A DNA stretch of 64,000 bases from Telmatobacter sp. DSM 110680. Its GTDB lineage: Bacteria > Acidobacteriota > Terriglobia > Terriglobales > Acidobacteriaceae. The position numbers and the translations under genes are program-made. The stretch covers positions 4,774,001-4,838,000 of the forward strand of contig NZ_CP121196.1 in assembly GCF_039994875.1 (NCBI RefSeq), written 5' to 3'. The notes below the pieces were generated by a model. That model was not told where the DNA came from. It did no database searches and was given only the letters and a program-made list of their open reading frames with translations. Below are positions 1-8,281 of this stretch, piece by piece (within the stretch, counting starts at the first letter, position 1; each line of letters begins with the position of its first letter).

Positions 1-458
1 AGCTCTAATATGTCGTGCCGTAGTGGCTCATAAGGCGCGAATTTAAACTCCTGCTCCGAGTAATAACCCAGGTTCATCGCTGCAGTAATTCCCGACTGCA
101 TGCGATAGGTTCCGATCACGCGATGATTCGTCTTGTCTTCAACCAGCAGATGTTCGCAGAAGATATCAAAGTGATCAGTGTCGATTCCTGTCTCGTACGA
201 GCGCTCTAGACCTTCGCCCATCTCGATATTGAAAACCCTGAAACGCAGTCGGCATGCGGCTTCGCGGTCGTCTGCGCCCTGCGCGAGCCGCAATCTGTAA
301 CCGCCAACTTCCGCGTGGATGCGCGGCTTGACCGGAATTGCCGGCAAACCTGAAAAAACAATTGTGGGTTGAGAATCCACCGGAGCGGTGGTCTGAGGTA
401 ATAGTGCGAGAGGAGCCTTCTGCCCTGCTTGCGCAATCACGGGAGTAGTATCCGGCAC
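1..458 (-). CDS. Hemolysin/OlsB-like GNAT N-acyltransferase, 5' part only
   Basis: Reading the minus strand gives an open frame that runs off the left edge of the window. It contains RLRLAQGADDREAACRLRF, VFNIEMGEGL, DTDHFDIFCEHLLVED, VIGTYRMQSG and YYSEQEFKFAPYEPLR. These are the ordered landmarks of the OlsB / putative-hemolysin acyltransferases (GNAT fold, COG3176), which N-acylate ornithine or other amino acids to make aminolipids, or act as lipid acyltransferases. Only the N-terminal half is present, so the substrate cannot be judged. There is no ATG in frame. GTG codons at 458 and 440 are possible starts, neither with a convincing ribosome binding site, and the frame stays open further upstream. 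The family call is strong; the start is weak. Confidence 0.75.
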   Translation of the reverse strand, partial: MPDTTPVIAQAGQKAPLALLPQTTAPVDSQPTIVFSGLPAIPVKPRIHAEVGGYRLRLAQGADDREAACRLRFRVFNIEMGEGLERSYETGIDTDHFDIFCEHLLVEDKTNHRVIGTYRMQSGITAAMNLGYYSEQEFKFAPYEPLRHDILE

Positions 459-596
459 AAATTGTAAGAGGAAGTTAAAGCTGGTGCAAAGAATCTGCAA
501 ATATCTACTATTACGAATTGATGAATTAGTAACAAAAGAGCCCGCCACTAAGGCAGGCTCATATGTCGAACTGTGATCTATCTCACCTACTTATAC

Positions 597-872
597 TCAA
601 CCGCCTGCTATCGAAGGAATCACCAATACCTCATCACCTTCCTGGAAGTTATATTTGTCGTTGCCGAGGAAGCGGATATCTTCTTCATTGACATAGAAGT
701 TGATGAAACGGCGAATTTGTCCGTCTTCTCCGCGCAGATGCTGGCGCAAGGCCGGAAAGCGACCTTCGATGTCGGTAACCAGCTCAGGAAGATTGGCCGC
801 TGTGCTCGAAATCTCGCGCACATTGTTCGTGTGCTTCTGAAACGCGTTGGGCAGCAGAACTCTAACGGACAT
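597..872 (-). CDS. CysO/MoaD/ThiS-family sulfur carrier protein
   Basis: A 91-residue protein of beta-grasp, ubiquitin-like type. It ends in VIPSIAGG, and the C-terminal Gly-Gly is the residue pair that is adenylated and turned into a thiocarboxylate in MoaD, ThiS and CysO. The segment RFINFYVNEEDIRFL and the length fit the CysO subgroup (M. tuberculosis CysO is similar in size and ends ILPAVAGG) better than molybdopterin MoaD. The start has a good ribosome binding site (AGGAG, six bases before ATG). Its first 11 bases overlap the 3' end of the threonine synthase gene, so the two are probably translationally coupled. Likely role: sulfide donor for an amino-acid synthase. The partner synthase, activating enzyme and hydrolase are not in the window. 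Confidence 0.85.
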   Translation of the reverse strand: MSVRVLLPNAFQKHTNNVREISSTAANLPELVTDIEGRFPALRQHLRGEDGQIRRFINFYVNEEDIRFLGNDKYNFQEGDEVLVIPSIAGG

Positions 873-2181
873 TGCTTTCTCCTACCAGGCTCAATCCCTG
901 AGTCGCTGAATCGTGGTTTGCAGCGTTGCGCTCTTCCACAAAATTTTCGAAATCGGTAAGGCGGGGACGAATTGCCGCTCTCTGTTCGTAAGCGCCGTCG
1001 AGGCAGTCCGTCGTCTTCAGTCCGTTTCCAGTAATGCAGGTAACCGTAAGTTCATCTTCCTCGATGCGGCCATGCGCATAGAGTCGCGCCGTCACCGCCG
1101 TGGTCACGCCGCCTGCCGTCTCCGTGAAGATGCCCTCGGTCTCCGCGAGTTCCTGAATCGCCGAAACGATCTCGACATCCGACACATCTTCGGCCCAGCC
1201 ACCCGTGCCGCGAATGACCCTCGCTGCGTACATGCCGTCGGCAGGATTGCCAATTGCCAGCGATCGCGCGATCGTATTCGGCCTCTGCGGCTCGATTACA
1301 TCGGTGCCGCCTTTTACAGCCTTCGCAATCGGAGAGCATCCTGTAGCTTGCGCGCCGAAGAACCGCACCGGCTTCTCATCCACAAGCCCAAGCTGAATCA
1401 GTTCATTGAATGCCTTCTTGATCTTCGTAATCAGCGAACCGCCCGCCATCGGCACAACCACGTTGTCAGGAAGCTTCCATCCGAGCTGTTCCGCAATCTC
1501 AAAGCCAACCGTCTTGGATCCCTCGGCGTAGTAAGGTCGCAGATTCACATTCACGAAGCCCCAGTTGTAGCGATCAGCGATCTGCGAGCACAGGCGATTC
1601 ACGTGGTCGTAGTTGCCGTCCACCCGAACCAGCGTCGCTCCATAGACCTGCGTGTTAAGAATCTTCGCCGGTTCAAGATCGGCTGGCACCAGGATGAAAG
1701 TCTTCAATCCCAGACGCGCTGCATGAGCGGCGACGGCATTAGCCAGGTTGCCTGTCGAACTGCAGCCAACCGTATCGAACCCGAAGTCCTGCGCGTTGGC
1801 CAGCGCCACGGCCACCACGCGATCCTTGAAGCTCAGCGTGGGCATGCATACAGCGTCGTTCTTGACGTAGAGATTCTTGGCGCCGAACTGGGCGCCCAGC
1901 CGCGGAGCCTTCACCAGCGGCGTCAGCCCCGACGGCGTCCGCGGAACGTAGCTATCCGCGACAGGCAGCAGCGCACGATAGCGCCACATGTCCAAAGGGC
2001 CTTGGGAAATTGTCTCGCGGGTAAACCGGGTGCGGGCGTACTCGAAGTCGTAGGTCACTTCGAGCGGGGAAAAGCACTCATCGCAGATGGAAAGCGGCTG
2101 ATGACCATAGGTCTTGCCGCATTCCCGACATCGCAACCAATACGCAGTCGTCAAAGGTCCCTCGCTGTATGCGAGTGACAC
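862..2181 (-). CDS. thrC: Threonine synthase (PLP-dependent)
   Basis: A 439-residue fold-type II PLP enzyme that converts O-phosphohomoserine to threonine. The N-terminus has a zinc-ribbon-like Cys set (C18/C21 and C33/C36), as in many bacterial ThrC proteins. The PLP lysine is in SFKDR near residue 119. The phosphate/PLP-binding loop CSSTGNLANA and the glycine-rich VPMAGGSL follow in the expected order. The start shown is GTG without a clear ribosome binding site; a TTG at 2154 preceded by GAGGGA is an alternative. The 3' end overlaps the sulfur-carrier gene by 11 bp. Because CysO-type carriers are often found beside PLP sulfhydrylases, a role in sulfur amino acid synthesis cannot be excluded from sequence alone. 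Confidence 0.88.
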   Translation of the reverse strand: MSLAYSEGPLTTAYWLRCRECGKTYGHQPLSICDECFSPLEVTYDFEYARTRFTRETISQGPLDMWRYRALLPVADSYVPRTPSGLTPLVKAPRLGAQFGAKNLYVKNDAVCMPTLSFKDRVVAVALANAQDFGFDTVGCSSTGNLANAVAAHAARLGLKTFILVPADLEPAKILNTQVYGATLVRVDGNYDHVNRLCSQIADRYNWGFVNVNLRPYYAEGSKTVGFEIAEQLGWKLPDNVVVPMAGGSLITKIKKAFNELIQLGLVDEKPVRFFGAQATGCSPIAKAVKGGTDVIEPQRPNTIARSLAIGNPADGMYAARVIRGTGGWAEDVSDVEIVSAIQELAETEGIFTETAGGVTTAVTARLYAHGRIEEDELTVTCITGNGLKTTDCLDGAYEQRAAIRPRLTDFENFVEERNAANHDSATQGLSLVGESNVR

Positions 2182-2718
2182 GAAGAACGCGAGCGCGTGA
2201 CGTGCCCAGGAATGAAAGAACGTGAATTGACTCGAAACTGCCTGCGAAGCTGCTAAAGCAAAGGGTGCTGAAGCAACCCCCGAATCTCATGTTCCCCGTC
2301 TCCGGGCAAGAGTTGACACCATACTCCCGTTTTGCGCGGGCAGGTTGTCGTGGCGTCACAGGGCTCGTCCCTCAGCCACTCTGCATGAAACTCAGGCTTG
2401 CCCTTGAGGGCAAACTTGAATGTTTAGTTTGTATCACAGCCTCGGAGTGCCCGCAAGTGGCGAAACAGCGAATGGAGGGCAAAACCATTTGAATGGATGA
2501 ATTTGACCCTGGAAAGGCGGGCCAGACATCATTCGTCGGATCCATTTGGAAAGCAAGGACCGCAAGCGGAGATATCAGTTTGTCATCCTGAGAACCCGCG
2601 TGTTTGGGGCCTCATGAACGACGGCAGTCAAAGATGTGGTAGGCAGGGCGAAGGATCTGCTTCTCTCTACCCGCCCGGAACGAAGCCTGCACAAGCGTAG
2701 GTCGGCAACGGTCCCATT
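2182..2718. other. Non-coding stretch with hairpin and degraded dispersed repeat
   Basis: No convincing gene. A short inverted repeat (TTGCCC-TTGA-GGGCAA) lies at 2398-2413, upstream of thrC. Around 2580-2670 are fragments GTCATCCTGAG and GAAGGATCTGCTTCTC that resemble the ends of a dispersed extragenic repeat seen again elsewhere in this window. Short open frames here have low-quality, repeat-derived translations and no ribosome binding sites. Confidence 0.5.
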
Positions 2719-4731
2719 TCATTGCTGCGGATGAATCCAGATCGCATTTCCCCCGCCCGAAACCATCCTCACATCCAGCACCGAATTCCAGTCCACCGTC
2801 TGCTTCGTGAATTCCGTATGAGTCGCATTCGTCCCCGCATCCGCCGCGTCGGCATAAATCTCCGCCACGTACTTCCCTTCACTCAGAAACTGCAGCGGCA
2901 CCTCCACAGTCCGCGCCTCATAGCTCGTAATCGACCCGACGTACCAGTCTTTCCCGCTGCGCCGCGCGATCGTGACGTTCACCATCGGCCTTCCCGAAAT
3001 CACGCGCACCTCGTCCCATGTCGTTGGAACCTGCTTGATGAATTCGAAATCGTGCTGCCCCTCGTAATGCTCCGGATAATCCGACACCATCTCAAGCGGG
3101 CTCTCCAGCACAACATACAGCGCCAGTTCATGCGCTCGCGTATTCGGCGCCATCGGCTCCTTGTCACGAGGAATAAACTCCGCGCGCGTCACATTTCCAA
3201 ACGCTCCCGGCGTGTAATCGAGCGGCCCAGCCAGCATGCGCGTAAAAGGCAGAGTGGTGTTGTGTACCGCCGACGTCCGCGCGCTCCACTTCAGATACTC
3301 CTTGCCCATCACGCCCTCGCGCGTCACCACGTTCGGCCACGTGCGCCGCAGACCATCCGGCTTGAACGCACCATGAAAATCGAGCATCAGGTGATGCTGA
3401 GCCGCCAGCTCCGCAACATGCCGGTACCAGGCCACCATCTGCTGATCGTCGCGCTGCATGAAGTCGATCTTCACTCCCGCCACGCCCCATTTTTCATACA
3501 GTGGAAACGCCTCGTCCATGTACTTGTCGACCGACGACCAATGTGACCATAGCCAGATCGCAACATGCTTCTCCTTCGCATAGCGCAGCAGCTCCGGCAT
3601 ATCCACGTTCGGATCCACTTTTGTGATGTCTGCCACCACGCCGTAGTCGGTCGGCCCCTTTCGTTCTGCCAGCGCCCAACCAGCATCGATCAGCATGTAC
3701 GCGAATCCCGACTGCGAAGCAAAGTCGATGTAGTGCTTCATGGTCGCCGTGTTCATCCCTGGCTTCATGCTCATGCTGGGAGCAGCCTCACCCGACCACC
3801 AGTCCCACGCCGACTTCCCAGCACGAATCCATGAAGTGTCCGCAATCTTCGACGGCGGATTCAGGTTCAGCACGATGTTTGACTCAATCAGCCGACCCGG
3901 CTCCTCGCCAATCATCAGCACACGCCATGGCGTTGTAACCGGAGCTTCGGCCTCCACTGCCGTCCCTTGCACATCAATGCGTGGGGAAAGCTCTGCACGC
4001 AAGCCGAAGCGAGCGTCTGCTTTGCGCAGGTACATGCCCGCGTAGTTTTCAATATCGGCCTCCGTAACGCCAACCCACCCCGAACCCGGAACCTCCGCCA
4101 GTAGCGGCAAGCCGATCAGCCAGTCATGATGAATCCCGCTCACCGGTCGCATCTGATAGTCATCCTCATACGGCGATTGAAAGCCGTCGACAACCAGTGG
4201 ATAGAGCGTCGCGTCCTTGGCAAAAGAGAACTCGGTCAGTTCGTGTTCGATGCGGACTTTGCTCAGATTCGTCTGCGCGGGCACTATGTACCGGAAGGCC
4301 ACGCCATCGTCATAAGCTCGAATCTCGACGGAAAGTTTTCTTCCCGACGCATCTTCAAAGTCCGCGACCGTCGAGTTGTAGTGATCCCGCACCGAACTCG
4401 TCTTGCCAACGGAAATGGTATACGTCTCATCGTGCTGGCCAGGTCGCGCGTTCACCTCGCGCATTCCCGTGCCCAGCGCCGACGGCTGCCCCTGCAACTT
4501 CAGCCCGAGCGCGCTCTCGTCCATAAGCCGTTTACCACGGAATTCCACAGCGTAGCGAATGTCGCTGCTGGCCGGTTCCGTCGTTGGTTTCGTCGCCGCG
4601 TCAGAAAGCAAAAAGACAATTTGCCCGTCCGGCGATTTCACTTGAATCCCCGCCGCGTCCGGATTCTGTGCCACCGCGAAACTTCCGCTCAAAAATGCAA
4701 ATAGAAGAGGGTAAATGAGTGTGCGTCGCAT
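2719..4731 (-). CDS. Glycoside hydrolase family 97 (secreted alpha-glucosidase/galactosidase)
   Basis: About 670 residues with a signal peptide (MRRTLIYPLLFAFLSGSFAVAQ), then an N-terminal beta-sandwich region (IQVKSPDGQIVFLLSD), a TIM-barrel centre and a C-terminal beta domain, the layout of GH97 (SusB-like) enzymes. Landmarks are FAYMLIDAGW, the barrel strand GVKIDFMQRD, LDFHGAFKPDG and the TREG motif. The Asp in VKIDF lies where the nucleophile of retaining GH97 alpha-galactosidases is found, so a retaining enzyme is more likely than an inverting SusB-type one; this is an inference. The start is set at 4731 because the signal peptide begins there; the frame extends 33 codons further without support. 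It stands alone, with no susC/susD-like neighbours. Confidence 0.88.
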   Translation of the reverse strand: MRRTLIYPLLFAFLSGSFAVAQNPDAAGIQVKSPDGQIVFLLSDAATKPTTEPASSDIRYAVEFRGKRLMDESALGLKLQGQPSALGTGMREVNARPGQHDETYTISVGKTSSVRDHYNSTVADFEDASGRKLSVEIRAYDDGVAFRYIVPAQTNLSKVRIEHELTEFSFAKDATLYPLVVDGFQSPYEDDYQMRPVSGIHHDWLIGLPLLAEVPGSGWVGVTEADIENYAGMYLRKADARFGLRAELSPRIDVQGTAVEAEAPVTTPWRVLMIGEEPGRLIESNIVLNLNPPSKIADTSWIRAGKSAWDWWSGEAAPSMSMKPGMNTATMKHYIDFASQSGFAYMLIDAGWALAERKGPTDYGVVADITKVDPNVDMPELLRYAKEKHVAIWLWSHWSSVDKYMDEAFPLYEKWGVAGVKIDFMQRDDQQMVAWYRHVAELAAQHHLMLDFHGAFKPDGLRRTWPNVVTREGVMGKEYLKWSARTSAVHNTTLPFTRMLAGPLDYTPGAFGNVTRAEFIPRDKEPMAPNTRAHELALYVVLESPLEMVSDYPEHYEGQHDFEFIKQVPTTWDEVRVISGRPMVNVTIARRSGKDWYVGSITSYEARTVEVPLQFLSEGKYVAEIYADAADAGTNATHTEFTKQTVDWNSVLDVRMVSGGGNAIWIHPQQ

Positions 4732-5371
4732 CTCGTCGGGATCATACCACTGCCTCAAGAAGATCCAGCCTCGCTTGCCGTTGCGAACGGGGGGAGCAGC
4801 AGCCGTCAGTCTGCTGAAAATCATCCGCAAAAACCAACCAGGCCTTCAGGCCTGGCGGTTGGCGTGGAATGAGGGCATGACTTTCCCTCTGGCACTGTCA
4901 TCCTGACGCGCAGCGGAAGTATCTACCGTGAAACTCAAAACCGGCACGAAACTAGGGTGCCCCATCCAAGCGCAGCATGGGTGGGAAAGCACGACCTTGG
5001 CTGATTTTCATGTCCTGCGGTGGCGAACACGAAATGCACGACTCCAGTTGCTTTTCAAGCTCTAGACTCTACGAATGCCGTCTTCCCGATTTTGTTAACG
5101 GAATGGTCATTTCGGGATTGGCGATTGATCCGCCCTCGAGTTCAAAACTCGACGGTCGTGCAGAGGGAAAGGCCACAAAGGCTCGAGCTGTCATTCTGAG
5201 TGCACGGGGCTCCAAACGCTTTCTTCAGCTTAGGGTGGTAAGCAAAGAACCTCAAGATCCGAATGGCCGGTAATACAGCCAGGGGCCGAAATATTCGCGG
5301 AGATTCCCTGAGCTTGCTCGCGAGGCGATGAGGAAGCCAAAAGATCAAGAGAACGAGAAGTAGAAAATCAT
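4732..5371. other. 640-bp non-coding stretch with hairpins and repeat fragments
   Basis: No gene I can support. It holds an inverted repeat at 4834-4862, a GTCATCCTGACGCG fragment at 4897, a GGGTGCCCCATCC...CATGGGTGGGA element at 4955-4987 and a GTCATTCTGAGTGC fragment at 5189. These look like decayed copies of interspersed repeats. Confidence 0.5.
4834..4862. repeat. Strong inverted repeat upstream of the GH97 gene
   Basis: CCAGGCC-TTCA-GGCCTGG forms a perfect 7-bp stem, extended outward by CCAA/TTGG with a two-base bulge. There is no T-tract on either side, so it is more like a dispersed palindromic repeat than an intrinsic terminator. Confidence 0.55.
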
Positions 5372-6277
5372 CTAGGGAGTGGCCGCACAAGGATAGAGGG
5401 AGGAGGGGTAAGACAGGGTGATGCTCCTTCGAAATTCCGGGGACTTGAGGCTGAGTTGCCATTTCTTGATTTCCAGAGCTGGTTTCATCGATCCCCGATT
5501 TGGTGTCACCTCCAATTCCAAATTGTATTGATGTTCGAGTTGCAAGATCATCTGGCCTGGTCTATTCGATTGCCCTTGCATCTGAGAAACCCCGCCGCCA
5601 GTTGCTTTTGCGAAGACGCTTAGAAATGTCGGTCCGATTTTTTCTTGGGGCGTAGCTGCGTAGGGGTCTGATTTGATAACGGCCAGTACTGATACGCCAG
5701 CCTTGCCTAGCTCCTCTTGAACCTGTTCAAGGGAAAGCTTGCCCAAATTGTTATCCCCATCCGAAATCACGATGATGACATCGCCAGGTCTATGTGGAGT
5801 CAACATCTGCAACGCGCGTCCGATGTTATCCCAAAGCGGCGTGTCTGGTCCGTTTGACTTACTGCCGGGCTTCCACGTAAGGATGTCGGGGAGCCGCTCC
5901 TTCAGGGACTGTAAATTCATGAAATCCGTCTGCTTGAAATATTGACCCGCAAACACCAGAAACGCCACCGTGTCATCGACCGGAACTGCGAAAAGGGCTT
6001 CGTCGACAGCTTGATCTACGAGAAGCTTCGAACTAGTCATGCTGCGGCTGCGATCGAGAACAAAGAGAATCCGGCGCCTGGCGGGTGGAAGATCTACTGC
6101 GCGGATCGATATCTCATAGCCCTTCGTAGTTGCCCGAAAATCGTTGACAGTCAATGTTTCGATTCTGTTCCCTGAGAAGGCGATCACCGGAACTGTCGCC
6201 GGGCAGGACAGTTGAGCCGCAAGACTTCCAGCCTCAAGCAACGCAGCCAAAACAAAGCACGACAAACGCGCTTTCAT
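5372..6277 (-). CDS. Secreted VWFA-related protein, acidobacterial type
   Basis: About 301 residues: signal peptide (MKARLSCFVLAALLEAGSLAAQ), then a short beta-rich segment (IETLTVNDFRATTKGYEISI), then a von Willebrand factor A domain. The metal-site motif is DRSRSM (DxSxS form), after FVL, with later VIVISDGDNN supplying further metal-site residues. This architecture matches the VWFA-related family that is expanded in Acidobacteria (TIGR03436). Such proteins are exported and their ligands are unknown. ATG at 6277 is preferred to the adjacent upstream GTG. No operon partner is near: both flanks are long non-coding stretches. Confidence 0.8.
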   Translation of the reverse strand: MKARLSCFVLAALLEAGSLAAQLSCPATVPVIAFSGNRIETLTVNDFRATTKGYEISIRAVDLPPARRRILFVLDRSRSMTSSKLLVDQAVDEALFAVPVDDTVAFLVFAGQYFKQTDFMNLQSLKERLPDILTWKPGSKSNGPDTPLWDNIGRALQMLTPHRPGDVIIVISDGDNNLGKLSLEQVQEELGKAGVSVLAVIKSDPYAATPQEKIGPTFLSVFAKATGGGVSQMQGQSNRPGQMILQLEHQYNLELEVTPNRGSMKPALEIKKWQLSLKSPEFRRSITLSYPSSLYPCAATP

Positions 6278-6968
6278 CACACCGCCCGACGCTCAAAACT
6301 GCTGAATCAAATCGCGGGAGAGATACTACCACACTATGACAGAATCACTTCTTTCAACTGCTTCAGCGTCAACTTGAAGGAAGAATGAGTCCATTATCTG
6401 CGGTTAGTGGCCGATTCGGAAATCGACGCTCGACAACCTGTTCCCTAACCTGTCAATCCTCCGATTCCCCGAAACTCCCTTACAGCATTGAAAACAAGAC
6501 GCAAAAACCAGGCCCGCTTTTGCAGTCTATTTCGAGCATCCCGCTAACCTGAATGCATGCGGAGGAGCTTGCGAAACTCCTCTTCGGCGTCAGGTTCCTC
6601 CCAAACACGGGAAGCCCAATCCGATGGCTCTTAAAGCATGGAAACGACAGGATAGACGCGCCAAATATGCCAAAAATCGCCAAAAAATATCATCAACAAC
6701 GAGCTGACTATCGAGCTCACAGCAACTTAGAAAGACATGTCAGCCACCGGCAAAAGGCGCTTGTGAAACAGCGAAACTGTGTTTCAGAAAAGCCAAACGA
6801 AGGAGACAGTTCCGCAAGCATTTGCTGAAAAAATGCCTCTAAGTCCTCTCCTGAGAGAATTCTGCGGCTAAGTCCAATCGCAAGAGGAATTTGCCGCAGA
6901 TCAATTCCGCAAACGCAACAAAACAAGGATCTTCCTTGCAGAGTATGGGTGGGCGTCCCTCTTGTAGC
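6278..6968. other. 690-bp stretch with no supported gene
   Basis: Short open frames exist on both strands (for example 6553-6828 on plus), but none has a recognisable domain, a good ribosome binding site or a neighbour supporting it. A small hairpin (GGAG...CTCC) lies near 6561-6583, and a GTATGGGTGGGCGTCC fragment at 6943-6958 resembles the element at 4955. Confidence 0.45.
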
Positions 6969-8105
6969 TTAGTCCGTGTAGATCCTCACGTAATCCACCT
7001 GCATGTCGCCCGGGAAGACCGTCGTGCTATCCACATTTCCCGGCCAGCTTCCGCCCACCGCCAGGTTCAGAATGACGAACTGCGGTCCATCGTCAAAGGG
7101 CCACGTGCCACCCTGCGAATTAGGGGTGAACGTTTCGTACACATTGGAGGGGTCGTCCACGTAGAACTGAATCTGTCCTTTGGTCCAGATCATGCCGTAG
7201 GTGTGCCAGGCGGCCGCCGAAAAACCAGACTCCGTAAACGGAGTTCCACCATTCAGGTTGGTGCCATGAATCGAACTCTGCATCCAGTCGTGCCCCACAG
7301 GCGCGCCTCCCGCATATAGCGGAGGATTGCTGCCGTCAATATGCTCCATCACGTCAAGTTCGCCACAGGCAGGCCAGCTGAGCTTGACGATGTTGTTGCC
7401 AAGCAGCCAGAAAGCAGGCCACATACCCTGGCTCTCGGGCACTTTGATTCGTGCTTCAATCCGTCCGTACATGAAGCTGAATTGTCCCTCAGTTTTCAGG
7501 CGCGCAGAAGTATAGGTGGTTCCCGAAGGATTGCGGGCAGTAATATGCAGAATCCCGGTTGTATCGATGTAGGCATTCGGATTATTAGGATCGCAGGGTG
7601 CAGTTGTAGAGCCTGCCGCGCAATAAGTTTCCTGCTCATTGTTGCCGCAGCATTGGTAGCCGGTGTCATACGTCCAGACTTTGGAATCTGGCAGCGCGCT
7701 GGCAGTTCCGGAATTGGCAAACTCGTCGGTCCACACCAGTGTCCCGGAAGCGATGCTGGGAGAGAAACTTTGGCTCGCGACGTCACTATTTTGATCGCCT
7801 GATGCAACCGCGATAGCCTTGACAGTCAAATTTGAAGAAACCAGAAACGGCGCCTGATACACCTGGGAGAGGTTTGTCGGCGTGGAACCATCCAGGGTGT
7901 AGTAGATCGTGGCGCCCGAAGTGGTGGTGGCCAAAGATGCAACAACTGCGCTATTTTGTGCTGGTGTCGTGGTCACCGTGGGAGTAGCTGCCTTGGTTTC
8001 CGGTGGGGGTGTCGTTGTTGTTCCCCCGCTGTTTCCACTTCCGCATCCACAAATCAATGCGCTCGCTAAAACCAACGCTGCAAACATATCAGACCTCATT
8101 CGCAC
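6969..8105 (-). CDS. Lipoprotein-type GH16 beta-glucanase with chitobiase-like domain
   Basis: About 378 residues. The N-terminus (MFAALVLASALICGCGSG) is a lipoprotein-like signal with a candidate lipobox Cys, followed by a Thr/Pro linker. Next comes a chitobiase C-terminal-type beta domain (GATIYYTLDGSTPT) and then a GH16 jelly roll. The GH16 catalytic signature ExDxxE is present as GELDVMEHI, with EARIKVPESQGMWPAFWLL before it and DYVRIYTD at the end. The likely activity is endo-beta-1,3- or 1,3-1,4-glucan hydrolysis at the cell surface. GTG at 8105 is chosen because AGGAGAG stands five bases before it; ATG at 8099 is the alternative. Confidence 0.87.
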   Translation of the reverse strand: MRMRSDMFAALVLASALICGCGSGNSGGTTTTPPPETKAATPTVTTTPAQNSAVVASLATTTSGATIYYTLDGSTPTNLSQVYQAPFLVSSNLTVKAIAVASGDQNSDVASQSFSPSIASGTLVWTDEFANSGTASALPDSKVWTYDTGYQCCGNNEQETYCAAGSTTAPCDPNNPNAYIDTTGILHITARNPSGTTYTSARLKTEGQFSFMYGRIEARIKVPESQGMWPAFWLLGNNIVKLSWPACGELDVMEHIDGSNPPLYAGGAPVGHDWMQSSIHGTNLNGGTPFTESGFSAAAWHTYGMIWTKGQIQFYVDDPSNVYETFTPNSQGGTWPFDDGPQFVILNLAVGGSWPGNVDSTTVFPGDMQVDYVRIYTD

Positions 8106-8281
8106 GTGAACTCTCCTATCTGACGACGAACGGACGGGCATATCTTTGCCGCCCAATATCAAAGCATTCAGCGTCTGAAAGGGTCAATCATTACTGCTGT
8201 CCTTGGATGTGACTAATGACACAATGAACGCGTAACTTCCGGTGCGCGCAAGAAAGCGCACAGGAAGCTTGGGTCTATCTG

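Noticed and set aside
913..2178. 421-codon plus-strand frame opposite thrC
   Set aside because: Antisense shadow; Arg/His-rich, no homology recognised, whereas the minus strand carries clear thrC motifs.
2497..2700. Small plus-strand ORF after the thrC promoter
   Set aside because: Its translation covers repeat-like sequence (GSQRCGRQGEG) and has no support.
6553..6828. 91-codon plus-strand ORF in the 6.3-7.0 kb gap
   Set aside because: No ribosome binding site, no domain, biased composition; left as unsupported.
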